This document shows, piece after piece, positions 34,801 through 41,898 of a DNA stretch of 64,000 nt (position 1 is its first letter; every line of letters begins with the position of its first letter). The position numbers were made by a program, and so were the translations under genes. The notes under the pieces were generated by a model. It had not been told where the DNA came from. It made no database searches and saw nothing but the letters and a program-made list of their open reading frames with translations. The stretch is from Pseudothioclava sp033100795 (lineage in GTDB: Bacteria > Pseudomonadota > Alphaproteobacteria > Rhodobacterales > Rhodobacteraceae): assembly GCF_033100795.1 (NCBI RefSeq), contig NZ_JAWLVI010000003.1, positions 186,001 through 250,000 of the forward strand, given 5' to 3'.

Positions 34801-35219
34801 CAGCGCTGAACCAGCACACTGCGCGCACTCTGGACGAGCAGTTCATGCCCGGCCCGACGGGTGAGCTAAACCGCCTGAGCCTGATTACCCGCCCGCCGCT
34901 TTTGTGCCTCGGGCCGGGGCGTGAGGCAGCCGAGGCGCAGGCCGCGTCGGTGCTGGCGATGGGTGGCGATGCGGTAATCGCCGAAGGGGCTATTGATGCG
35001 CCCGCCCTGACCACATTGGAAGGCTTCTCCTCGGTAATCTGGTGGGGCGATGCCGAACAGGGCAAAGCCTATGCGCAGGCGCTGGCGCAGCGCTCGGGGG
35101 TGATTTTGCCGCTGATCGGCACCAAGCCCGACCTCGCGCATATCTGCCACGAGCGGCACCTGTGCGTTGACACCACGGCAGCGGGCGGCAACGCGGCCCT
35201 GCTGGCTGGCGAAGGTTAA
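31815..35219 (+). CDS. putA: Bifunctional proline dehydrogenase/1-pyrroline-5-carboxylate dehydrogenase
   Basis: A 1134-residue two-step enzyme that converts proline to glutamate with electrons to quinone and NAD+. The N-terminal domain lacks the ribbon-helix-helix DNA-binding motif, so transcription is left to the separate PutR-like protein. The proline dehydrogenase barrel spans about residues 150-470 (KGFTYSYDMLGEAAMT, KLSALHPRYE, FVVQAYGKRA-like, HNAHTVAAILE). The aldehyde dehydrogenase has ISPWNFPLAIFSGQ, the catalytic cysteine in RSAGQRCSALR and FGPVLHVATF. A C-terminal extension follows. I place the start at MSDFSQF after GGAG. Confidence 0.95.
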   Translation: MSDFSQFTLDAKFANEQTSLDQLVAQAALSEASRQRISARAADLVSRIRTEARPSLMEHFLSEYGLSTREGVALMCLAEALLRVPDADTIDALIEDKIAPSDWGKHIGTAASPLVNASTWALMLTGKVLTEEKPGLAGTLRGAIKRLGEPVIRKAGGRAMKEMGRQFVLGETITKALDRARGLEEKGFTYSYDMLGEAAMTAADAARYARAYANAIASIADACKTDSVETNPGISIKLSALHPRYEVAQEARVLAELVPVVRDLARQAAASNMGLNIDAEEQDRLVLSLKVIDAVLADPSLAGWDGFGVVVQAYGKRAGAAIDWLYERATHYDRKIMVRLVKGAYWDTEVKRAQVEGFPGFPLYTSKVATDVSYISNAKKLIGYADRIYPQFATHNAHTVAAILEMAQGVPFEFQRLHGMGERLHDIVLRETKGRCRIYAPVGAHRDLLAYLVRRLLENGANSSFVNQIVDDEVTPEEIAQDPFTALATAKAPAGLAHPDDLFGQGRANSKGFDLNDEESLARIEAARGLALPDAAPLTALPATGTAKPVLDPATGETIAQVTEADAATVQAAIGAAVPWTAPVTERAAILRRAADLYEENFGVIFAALAREAGKTMGDAVGELREAVDFLRFYAAEAEAKSPAPRGIITAISPWNFPLAIFSGQIAAALAAGNAVLAKPAEQTPLIAAIGVRLMHAAGVPASALQLLPGDGATVGAALTSDPRINGIVFTGSTETALLIRKAMAANLAPDAPLIAETGGLNAMIVDSTALAEQAVRDIVASSFRSAGQRCSALRCLYVQEDVAPHLIEMIKGAMDELVVGNPWHLSTDVGPVIDAEAQDGITAYLQANAGNILHALDAPKDGHFIAPTMLKVGGIDDLEREIFGPVLHVATFAAEEIDTVIERINARGYGLTFGLHTRIDNRVEDCAQSIHAGNIYVNRNQIGAVVGSQPFGGEGLSGTGPKAGGPLYLPRFSAAKAEATDGNWNNQADTANLQAALNQHTARTLDEQFMPGPTGELNRLSLITRPPLLCLGPGREAAEAQAASVLAMGGDAVIAEGAIDAPALTTLEGFSSVIWWGDAEQGKAYAQALAQRSGVILPLIGTKPDLAHICHERHLCVDTTAAGGNAALLAGEG

Positions 35220-35287
35220 GAACACCTCGGGACGGCCCTTCAAGTTTGCAAGAATTCCCGCCGTAAACTTTTCCGTAACGAGGTCAG

Positions 35288-35323
35288 ATGGGCGACGCTG
35301 CCACGGCGTCGCCCATCGTTTTT
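35288..35323 (+). terminator. Intrinsic terminator downstream of putA
   Basis: A perfect 11-bp stem ATGGGCGACGC / GCGTCGCCCAT (35288-35298 and 35306-35316) with a 7-nt loop and a T-run, 69 bp after the putA stop. Confidence 0.88.
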
Positions 35324-35423
35324 GCGTCGAAGGAAGGGGAACTTCGATGCAACCATCAACCCGACAGACGCGGCATCGGGCGAGCCGGGAGAAAACGGCT
35401 ATCCCCTCTTTAAACCTCCCCTC

Positions 35424-35463
35424 CTGACACCGCGCTGACACACCGCGTCAGGCTGATGTCAGG
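35424..35463 (+). promoter_or_regulatory. Direct repeats with 11-bp spacing upstream of a cytochrome b561 gene
   Basis: CTGACA occurs at 35424-35429 and 35435-35440, 11 bp apart. GTCAGG occurs at 35447-35452 and 35458-35463, also 11 bp apart. Repeats one helical turn apart are typical of OmpR-family response-regulator sites. No such regulator is adjacent, so the binding protein is unknown. Confidence 0.4.
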
Positions 35464-35527
35464 CGCCATCTGCATAGTGCCCCAAAGCCCCCGAGGGGCC
35501 GTTCTTGCCATTTCAAAGGAGTGCGCC

Positions 35528-36157
35528 ATGCAAGAGGCAACCGTTAAAGTTTGGGATCCGTTGGTCCGTATCGGTCACTGGGGTCTCGCGCTGGCCTTTC
35601 TGGTCGCCTATCTGAGCGAGGGCGAGCCGGAGTGGCTGCACAGCTTTGCCGGCTATACAATCGCCGCCTATCTGGCGGTGCGCCTTGTCTGGGGCTTCAT
35701 CGGCCCGAAACACGCGCGCTTCTCCTCGTTCCTGTTTTCGCCCCGCAAGGTCATCGCCTATCTGCGGGATCTGCCTCGCGGGAAATCCGAACGCCACCTC
35801 GGCCATTCGCCCGCGGGCGGCGCGATGGTCATCGCGCTGATGCTTTCGCTGGGTGGAACCGCGTTTTCCGGCATGGCTTTACTGGCAGCGGAAGAGGGCG
35901 AAGGGCCGCTGGCGGGCTATATCGCGCAGACCGACACCCTGGGCGCAGCGCAAACCGCACCTGTCGTCCGCTATGAAGGGAATGACGAGCACCACGAAGG
36001 GCGCGGTGACGATAGCGTCTGGGAAGACGTCCACGAGGTCTTTGCGAACCTGACGCTTCTACTGGTTCTGCTGCACCTTGCAGGGGTCGCAATGGCCTCG
36101 ATCGCGCATAACGAGAACCTGCCGCGCTCGATGGTGACAGGCCGCAAGCGCGCCTGA
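35528..36157 (+). CDS. Cytochrome b561-type membrane protein
   Basis: A 209-residue haem b membrane protein with four hydrophobic segments. Likely haem histidines lie in VRIGHWGLALAFLVAYL, EWLHSFAGYTIAAYLAVRLVWGFIGPKHARF, DVHEVFANLTLLLVLLHLAGVAM. The loop between TM3 and TM4 is enriched in His/Asp/Glu (GNDEHHEGRGDDSVWEDVHE). It is a paralogue of the 25.7-kb protein but is not next to a c-type cytochrome. The start follows AAAGGAG. Electron partner unknown. Confidence 0.9.
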   Translation: MQEATVKVWDPLVRIGHWGLALAFLVAYLSEGEPEWLHSFAGYTIAAYLAVRLVWGFIGPKHARFSSFLFSPRKVIAYLRDLPRGKSERHLGHSPAGGAMVIALMLSLGGTAFSGMALLAAEEGEGPLAGYIAQTDTLGAAQTAPVVRYEGNDEHHEGRGDDSVWEDVHEVFANLTLLLVLLHLAGVAMASIAHNENLPRSMVTGRKRA

Positions 36158-36190
36158 CCGGCCAAAGCAAAAGCGGGCGCCTCTGCGGGT

Positions 36191-36925
36191 TCAACCGACG
36201 TTCAGCCGCCGCTCTACTGCCTTCAGGCCAAGCGTCAGGATGATTGCCAGCAACGAATAGAGCACCGCGCTGTAAAGATAGGTCTCAAGCGAATACCCTC
36301 GCGCAAAGACCGAGCGCGTCTGCCCCATCAGGTCCATCACCGTGATCGTCGAGACCAGCGCCGAGCCCTTCATCAGCAAAATCAGCTCGTTGCCATAGGC
36401 GGGCCAGGCCACGCGGAACGCCTGCGGCAAAAGAATGCGCCGCATCGCCATCGCGCGCGACATCCCCGCACTCAGCGCCGCCTCCAACTGGCCGACCGGC
36501 AGACTGGACAGACCACCGCGCAGAATCTCGGCGATATAGGCCGAGGTGTTGATCGTCAGAACAACAAGCCCCACGGCCCAGCCACTTTTGAACAGGGGCC
36601 ACAAAATCCCGAGCCGCTCGGGTCCAAGGCTGCCAAGCCCGTAGTAGACGATCCAGAGCTGCACCAGCAAAGGCGTGCCACGAAATATATACGACCACGC
36701 CCAGGCGCCCCTGCGCAGCACCGGACGGGTTGAAACGCGCGCCACCGCCACCAGCGTGCCTATGCAAAGCCCCAGAATGCTGGAAAGCGCCAGCAGTTCA
36801 ATCGTCACCAGAAACCCGTCAACATAGCGCGAGCAATAGGTCGCGAAACTCTCGGGCGTCACGCCCTGCGCGGCATAGCAAACGCCATCCGAGAGCGCAT
36901 ATTTCAGATCCTGATAGGCGCTCAT
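36191..36925 (-). CDS. Amino acid ABC transporter permease (HisM type)
   Basis: A 244-residue inner-membrane permease of the polar amino acid uptake family. The conserved permease loop with EAALSAGMSRAMAMRRILLPQAFRVAWPAYGNELILLMKGSAL contacts the ATPase. It is the last gene of the rocF-ocd-ABC operon and overlaps its partner permease by ATGA. Together they form the heterodimeric membrane channel; the likely substrate is lysine, arginine or ornithine. Confidence 0.92.
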   Translation of the reverse strand: MSAYQDLKYALSDGVCYAAQGVTPESFATYCSRYVDGFLVTIELLALSSILGLCIGTLVAVARVSTRPVLRRGAWAWSYIFRGTPLLVQLWIVYYGLGSLGPERLGILWPLFKSGWAVGLVVLTINTSAYIAEILRGGLSSLPVGQLEAALSAGMSRAMAMRRILLPQAFRVAWPAYGNELILLMKGSALVSTITVMDLMGQTRSVFARGYSLETYLYSAVLYSLLAIILTLGLKAVERRLNVG

Positions 36926-37620
36926 CGTGCCATCCCCCGATTTGCACGCGCCTCGAAGGTCGCGCGCATCTTGTCCGAAACCGCCGTCAGCACCAGATAG
37001 ATCGCGCCCGCCGCCAGCAGGAATATCAACGGCTGGCGCGTCACTTCGCCCGCGACCTTGGCCACGCGCAACAGCTCGTCAATCGCCAGAACCGCCGCCA
37101 GTGAGGTGTCTTTGAGCATCACCAGCCACAGGTTCCCAAGCCCCGGCAGCGCGATGCGCCAAAGCTGCGGCAGGCGAATGCGGTGGAAGATCTGCCAATG
37201 TGTCAGCCCGACGGAATGCCCCGCTTCGATCTGGCCTTTCGGCACTGCAAGCCACGCGCCGCGGATCACCTCGCAGCCATAGGCGGCGAAGATCGCAGAC
37301 AAGCCACCCACGGCTGCGGCGAATTTCGGCACGTCAATATCGCCCTGCAAATTGACCAGTTGCGCGATTGCCGCCACGGCCTTTTCGGTGCCAAAGAACG
37401 CCAGCAGAAGGATCAGGAACTCGGGCACACCGCGAATGAACAGCGTGTAGCCTTGGGCGAGCCAACGCAGCGGCGCAAAACGCGACAGCTTGGCCAGAGC
37501 CAGCAAAAGCCCGAGGCTCAGACCGATTGCCAAAGACACGATCGCCAGTTGCAGCGTCAGAGCAGCCCCGCGCAGCAGGTCATCCCCCCAGCCGGTCGCA
37601 CCGAAACCGAGCAGTTCCAT
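36922..37620 (-). CDS. Amino acid ABC transporter permease (HisQ type)
   Basis: A 232-residue permease of the same system. The conserved region GHSVGLTHWQIFHRIRLPQLWRIALPGLGNLWLVMLKDTSLAAVL is the EAA-type loop. It starts 57 bp after the receptor gene, with a hairpin between them, and its TGA overlaps the HisM-type start. Function: membrane half of the cationic amino acid importer. Confidence 0.92.
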   Translation of the reverse strand: MELLGFGATGWGDDLLRGAALTLQLAIVSLAIGLSLGLLLALAKLSRFAPLRWLAQGYTLFIRGVPEFLILLLAFFGTEKAVAAIAQLVNLQGDIDVPKFAAAVGGLSAIFAAYGCEVIRGAWLAVPKGQIEAGHSVGLTHWQIFHRIRLPQLWRIALPGLGNLWLVMLKDTSLAAVLAIDELLRVAKVAGEVTRQPLIFLLAAGAIYLVLTAVSDKMRATFEARANRGMAR

Positions 37621-37644
37621 CCTCTTGCCTCCCCGAAATGAAAC

Positions 37645-37667
37645 GGGCAGGCCCGTAAGGCCCGCCC
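37645..37667 (-). terminator. Intercistronic hairpin between receptor and permease genes
   Basis: GGGCAGGCC and GGCCCGCCC arms with one mismatch around a GTAA-type loop, in the 57-bp gap after the receptor gene. There is no T-run, so it more likely protects the receptor mRNA or partly attenuates than terminates. This would give more receptor than permease, as is common for ABC operons. Confidence 0.5.
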
Positions 37668-37677
37668 ATCCCCCGCC

Positions 37678-38403
37678 TTAGTGAATGTCTGCGCCGAAGT
37701 AGCCCGTCGAGACCTTCGCGTAGCTGCCATCCGCGATGATACCGTCCAGCGCCATGTTCAGCGCATTGCGCAGCTCGTCGTCGCCCTTGCGGACCGCAAT
37801 GCCAATCTGGTCGTTGATGTCGATACGCTCACCGATCACTTCGAACTCGGGATGATCCTTGAGCCAGTCGAGCGCGGGGAAATAGTCCGACACGATGCTG
37901 TCGATCCGGCCGGCCTCAAGATCGGTGAACGAGGCGGTCAGGGTGTCGTAAAGGCGCAAATCGCCGCGCGCGCCCACCTTCTCTTCCGCCCAGCTTGACG
38001 AAATCGAGGCGCGCTGCGCACCGACCGCATATTGCTGCATCGTCTCTTGCGTCACGTCCGCGCCCTTTTTCGCAACCAGAACCAGATAGTTCGCGTAATA
38101 CGGGTTCGAGAAATCCACAGTCTGCTTGCGCTCCTCGGTGATCGACATCGAGGCGACGATAGCATCGTATTTCTCGTTCACGAGACCGGGGATGATACCG
38201 TCCCAATCCATCGCGATGATCGCGCATTCACGCTCCATCTTGGCGCAAAGCGCGTTCGCGATGTCGATGTCGAAGCCCACGACCTCGCCAGCCGCATTGA
38301 TCTCCGAGAAGGGAGGGAAAGCGCCCTCGGTGGCAATGCGCAGAGGCTCGGCCGCAGCCGTGGTCGCCGCCAGAAGGCTTGCAGCAATGATCAGAGTTTT
38401 CAT
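37678..38403 (-). CDS. Cationic amino acid ABC transporter substrate-binding protein
   Basis: A 241-residue periplasmic receptor of the lysine/arginine/ornithine (ArgT/HisJ) family. Residues 1-18 are a signal peptide (MKTLIIAASLLAATTAAA). The fold is shown by LRIATEGAFPPFSEINAAGEVVGFDIDIANALCAKM, WDGIIPGLVNEKYDAIVASMSITEERKQTVDFSNPYY and the C-terminal half with KVSTGYFGADIH. The neighbouring arginase and ornithine cyclodeaminase genes support arginine/ornithine as substrate. Confidence 0.93.
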   Translation of the reverse strand: MKTLIIAASLLAATTAAAEPLRIATEGAFPPFSEINAAGEVVGFDIDIANALCAKMERECAIIAMDWDGIIPGLVNEKYDAIVASMSITEERKQTVDFSNPYYANYLVLVAKKGADVTQETMQQYAVGAQRASISSSWAEEKVGARGDLRLYDTLTASFTDLEAGRIDSIVSDYFPALDWLKDHPEFEVIGERIDINDQIGIAVRKGDDELRNALNMALDGIIADGSYAKVSTGYFGADIH

Positions 38404-38434
38404 GGTTATCTCCCTGTTTATCCTGCGATTTCGT

Positions 38435-39208
38435 TCACAGAACCTTGTTTAGAAACTGTTTGCAGGCGGCAGTTTGCGGATCGCCAAAGATCTGCTCGGG
38501 CGCGCCGCGCTCGCCCACTTTGCCCTGTTCGAGAAACACAACCTCGGTCGAGACCTCGCGGGCAAAGCCCATCTCATGGGTCACGACCATCATCGTGCGC
38601 CCCTCGGACGCGAGGTCGCGCATCACCGCCAGAACCTCGCCGACCATTTCGGGGTCCAGCGCCGAGGTCGGCTCGTCGAACAGGATGATCTCGGGGTCGA
38701 GCGCGAGCGTGCGCGCGATCGCGACCCGCTGCTGCTGCCCGCCCGAAAGCTGGCTGGGATAGGCATCGACCTTGGCCGACAACCCGACGCGATCCAAAAG
38801 GTCTTTGGCGCGCTCCACCGCCTCGCCCTTGGCCATGCCTTTCACGCGGATCGGCGCCTCGATCACGTTTTGCAGCACGGTCATATGGGACCACAGGTTG
38901 AACTGCTGGAACACCATGCCAAGGTGCGTGCGAATGTCCCGCAGCTCGCGCTCCGAGGTCACGCGTCGGTTGCCGCGCGCATCCGGGTCAGTCAGCGGCA
39001 TCCGCTTGCCATGCACGAAAATCTCGCCGCGCGTGGGCATTTCCAGCAGATTCAGGCAGCGCAAGAAGGTCGATTTTCCAGACCCGGACGCCCCGATCAG
39101 CGAAATCACGTCATGGTTCTTCGCCGTCAGGCTGATGCCCTTGAGCACCTCGAGATTGCCGTAGGATTTGTGCAGATCGCGCACATCAAGGATGGCATCG
39201 GTGCCCAT
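38435..39208 (-). CDS. Amino acid ABC transporter ATP-binding protein (HisP type)
   Basis: A 257-residue ATPase. Walker A is LIGASGSGKSTFLR, the Q-loop GMVFQQFNLWSHMT, the signature LSGGQQQRVAIARTLALD, and Walker B ILFDEPTSALDPE followed by the H-loop VVTHEMGFAREVS. The start MGTDAILDVRD at 39208 gives normal length; a longer frame would add 28 unrelated residues. It powers import together with the receptor and two permeases downstream. Confidence 0.93.
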   Translation of the reverse strand: MGTDAILDVRDLHKSYGNLEVLKGISLTAKNHDVISLIGASGSGKSTFLRCLNLLEMPTRGEIFVHGKRMPLTDPDARGNRRVTSERELRDIRTHLGMVFQQFNLWSHMTVLQNVIEAPIRVKGMAKGEAVERAKDLLDRVGLSAKVDAYPSQLSGGQQQRVAIARTLALDPEIILFDEPTSALDPEMVGEVLAVMRDLASEGRTMMVVTHEMGFAREVSTEVVFLEQGKVGERGAPEQIFGDPQTAACKQFLNKVL

Positions 39209-39364
39209 GTCTCTCTCCCTGTCCCTTTTTGACGCCGCTCCCTCCTCGGAGAGGCGCCATAGGTCTTGGCTTCGGGCAGCGCCCAAAACCACTTGTCATT
39301 TCGCTAAATCAACGGGCCATTCCGCGCAGATTGCCTAAACACCTTCGCAAAACGGCCCCAACCC

Positions 39365-40411
39365 TCAGGCTGCGCGCATCACCATGCCGAACAGGTCGCG
39401 CGGGTCATCAGGATCGGCAAGCATATCGAGCTTGATGAAATAATCGCTGTCCTGCGTGCGATCGAGAATGTAGCGCAGCGCCGAGAAATCCTCGATCGCA
39501 AAGCCCACCGAGTCGAACAGCGTGATCTGTTTGGCGTCGCGCCGCCCTTCGGCCTCGCCGCGCATGACCTGCCACAATTCGGTGACGGGGTGGTCTTCGG
39601 CAAGCTGCTGGATCTCGCCCTCGATCCGCGTTTGCGGCGGGTATTCGACAAAGATGTCAGAGCGCAGAAGAATGCCTTTGTGCAGCTCGGTCTTGCCGGG
39701 GCAATCGCCGCCAATCGCGTTGATATGCACGCCCGCGCCAACCATGTTATCGGTCAGGATCGTGGCATATTGCTTGTCGGCGGTGCAGGTCGTGATGATC
39801 TGCACGCCCTCTACGGCCTCCATGCCAGAGGCGCATTTCACCACCTCAAAGCCCTGCGCCGTCAGGTTGGCCGCCGCCTTCGCCGTGGCCGCCGGATCAA
39901 TGTCATACAGCCGCAGCTTCGTGATGCCGCAGATCGCGCGGAAGGCCAGCGCCTGAAACTCGCATTGCGCGCCATTACCAATCATCGCCATCACCTCGGC
40001 CCCTTTGGGAGCAAGGTATTTCCCGACCAGCGCCGAGGTCGCCGCCGTGCGCAGCGCAGTCAGCACTGTCATCTCGGTCAGAAGCACCGGATAGCCATTG
40101 GCCACCGACGACAGAACGCCAAACGCCGTGACCGTCTGGAAGCCTTCGCGCATGTTCTTGGGGTGGCCGTTCACATATTTGAAGCCGTAGTTCGTGGCAT
40201 CCGCCGTCGGCATCAGCTCGATCACGCCATCGGTCGAATGGCTGGCGACGCGCGGGGTCTTGTCGAACTCGGGCCAGCGCTTGAAATCGTCTTCGATATA
40301 GGAGGCCAGTTCGGTCATCACCTGCTCGGGGCCGATGGCATTCACCAGCCGCATCATGTTGTCGACAGAGACAAACGGCACATAGGCCAGCTTGGAGGGT
40401 TGCGGTTTCAT
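39365..40411 (-). CDS. ocd: Ornithine cyclodeaminase
   Basis: A 348-residue NAD+-dependent enzyme of the mu-crystallin family that converts ornithine directly to proline and ammonia. Motifs include VPFVSVDNMMRLVNAIG, HPKNMREGFQTVTAFGVLS, the substrate-loop ALRTAATSALVGKYLAPKGAEVMAMIGNGAQCEFQALAF, and NAIGGDCPGKTELHKGILL. Its ATG shares one base with the arginase stop (TGATG), so the two are coupled. The proline made here feeds PutA encoded at 31.8 kb. Confidence 0.94.
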   Translation of the reverse strand: MKPQPSKLAYVPFVSVDNMMRLVNAIGPEQVMTELASYIEDDFKRWPEFDKTPRVASHSTDGVIELMPTADATNYGFKYVNGHPKNMREGFQTVTAFGVLSSVANGYPVLLTEMTVLTALRTAATSALVGKYLAPKGAEVMAMIGNGAQCEFQALAFRAICGITKLRLYDIDPAATAKAAANLTAQGFEVVKCASGMEAVEGVQIITTCTADKQYATILTDNMVGAGVHINAIGGDCPGKTELHKGILLRSDIFVEYPPQTRIEGEIQQLAEDHPVTELWQVMRGEAEGRRDAKQITLFDSVGFAIEDFSALRYILDRTQDSDYFIKLDMLADPDDPRDLFGMVMRAA

Positions 40412-41337
40412 CAATAGCTCCGGGTCATACGGTCAAGAACGCGGCGGCCAAACAGGCTTGCCGTCAGGTCGCACATCAGCTTTGCGGTGCGCCCGCGCTC
40501 ATCAAGGAAGGGGTTCAGCTCGACCAGATCGAGCGAGGTCACGAGGCCGGAGTCGCACAGCTCCTCCATGATCAGATGCGCCTCGCGGAAGGTGGCGCCG
40601 CCGGGAACCGTCGTGCCAACCGCAGGCGCAATATCGGGATCAAGGAAATCGACATCAAAGCTGACGTGCAGCATCCCGTTGGCCGCCCGCACCCGCGACA
40701 GGAACGCACGCAGCGGCGGCAAGACGCCGGTTTCGTCGATCGAGCGCATATCATGCACATCAATGCCGGTCTCGCGGATGCGAGCAGCCTCGGCCCCGTC
40801 GACCGAGCGGATGCCCATCATCGTAATGTTGCGCGGATCGACCGGATGCGACAGAGGCGGGTAGGCCTCGCAATCGGACTGACCGATGAAATAGGCGACC
40901 GGCGTGCCGTGCAGATTGCCGCTTTCGGTGGTGGATAGCGTGTGCAAATCGGGGTGCGCGTCCAGCCAAAGCACGAACAGCGGGCGCCCCTGATCGGCCG
41001 CATAGCGCGACACGCCCGAAACCGTCCCGGCCGCCATCGAGTGATCGCCGCCCATAAAGATCGGCAGGTCATGCGCTGCGGCCGCATCATAGGCCGCGCC
41101 CTCCAGAACCTCGATCCAGGCCCGCGTTTCGGCCAGATCGTGCACTGCGTGGTTTGCATGCGCCATCGGCTCTTGCGCCGAGATCGCCAGATCGCCCAGA
41201 TCGCTCACGCGCCAGCCAAGTTCAGCCAGCACCTGCCCAAGCCCCGCCGTGCGCAGGCTGGCCGGCCCCATCAGGCAGCCCGGTTGCGACGCACCCGTCT
41301 GGATCGGCGCACCGAGGATCGAACAGCTTCGACTCAT
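40411..41337 (-). CDS. rocF: Arginase
   Basis: A 308-residue Mn2+ arginase that hydrolyses L-arginine to ornithine and urea. The metal sites are in FMGGDHSMAAGTVSG, LWLDAHPDLHT and SFDVDFLDPDIAPAVGT. The N-terminus SILGAPIQTGASQPGCLMGPASLR is typical of bacterial arginases. It is the first gene of the arginase-ocd-ABC block and is divergent from an Lrp-type gene across 120 bp. Confidence 0.93.
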   Translation of the reverse strand: MSRSCSILGAPIQTGASQPGCLMGPASLRTAGLGQVLAELGWRVSDLGDLAISAQEPMAHANHAVHDLAETRAWIEVLEGAAYDAAAAHDLPIFMGGDHSMAAGTVSGVSRYAADQGRPLFVLWLDAHPDLHTLSTTESGNLHGTPVAYFIGQSDCEAYPPLSHPVDPRNITMMGIRSVDGAEAARIRETGIDVHDMRSIDETGVLPPLRAFLSRVRAANGMLHVSFDVDFLDPDIAPAVGTTVPGGATFREAHLIMEELCDSGLVTSLDLVELNPFLDERGRTAKLMCDLTASLFGRRVLDRMTRSY

Positions 41338-41457
41338 TCGTGATCTCCCTTTTCCCGAAATCAGAGTGCGCCGAAGTGATGCAAATTTCGGTTGCTAAAT
41401 TGATCTAAATGTCATTCTTTCTGGTCGAATTGAAAAACAAGATGATCGAATCGACAA

Positions 41458-41886
41458 ATGACTGCACCTCTCTCGTCCACGGACCGCGCCATCATCGCCG
41501 CCCTGCGCAACGACGCGCGCATGTCGATCACCGAACTGGCGCAACGGGTCAGCATCTCGCGCACCACCGCCAAGGCGCGGCTTGAGGCGCTGGTCCGTGA
41601 AGGCCGCATCCGGCGCTTCACGATTGAAACGGATACCGATGTCGAAGGAGAGGTGCGCGCGATCACCCTGATCGAGCTTCAGGGGAAAATGTCGCGCAAC
41701 GTCACCCGCACGCTCAGCCGCATCCCCGAAGTGTCAACGCTTTACGCAACCAACGGGGCGTGGGATCTGGTGGTGGAAATCAAAACCGACAGCCTCGTGA
41801 ATTTCGACCGCGTGCTGCGTGAAATCCGCGAGGTGCCGGGGGTTCTGAACAGCGAAAGCTGCCTGTTGCTGGCCCATGTCAGCTGA
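41458..41886 (+). CDS. Lrp/AsnC-family regulator, probable arginine-catabolism regulator
   Basis: A 142-residue Lrp-family protein. The HTH is LSSTDRAIIAALRNDARMSITELAQRVSISRTTAKARLEALV, followed by a RAM domain with VSTLYATNGAWDLVVEIKTDSL. It is divergent from the arginase-ornithine cyclodeaminase-transporter operon over 120 bp, suggesting it senses arginine or ornithine and activates that operon. The target is an inference from position. Its stop lies 12 bp from the convergent aldo/keto reductase stop. Confidence 0.88.
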   Translation: MTAPLSSTDRAIIAALRNDARMSITELAQRVSISRTTAKARLEALVREGRIRRFTIETDTDVEGEVRAITLIELQGKMSRNVTRTLSRIPEVSTLYATNGAWDLVVEIKTDSLVNFDRVLREIREVPGVLNSESCLLLAHVS

Positions 41887-41898
41887 TGGGCCTCGCCT

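Larger units (their letters stand above)
35220..35527. other. Intergenic region between putA and the cytochrome b561 gene
   Basis: About 308 bp without a convincing gene. It contains the putA terminator (35288-35323), a stretch with short open frames in overlapping directions, and the 11-bp-spaced repeats listed at 35424-35463 close to the b561-type gene. Confidence 0.7.

Noticed and set aside
40411..41337. Reading the arginase gene as a second agmatinase
   Set aside because: Its N-terminus and metal motifs match arginases and it is coupled to ornithine cyclodeaminase, which uses the product ornithine.
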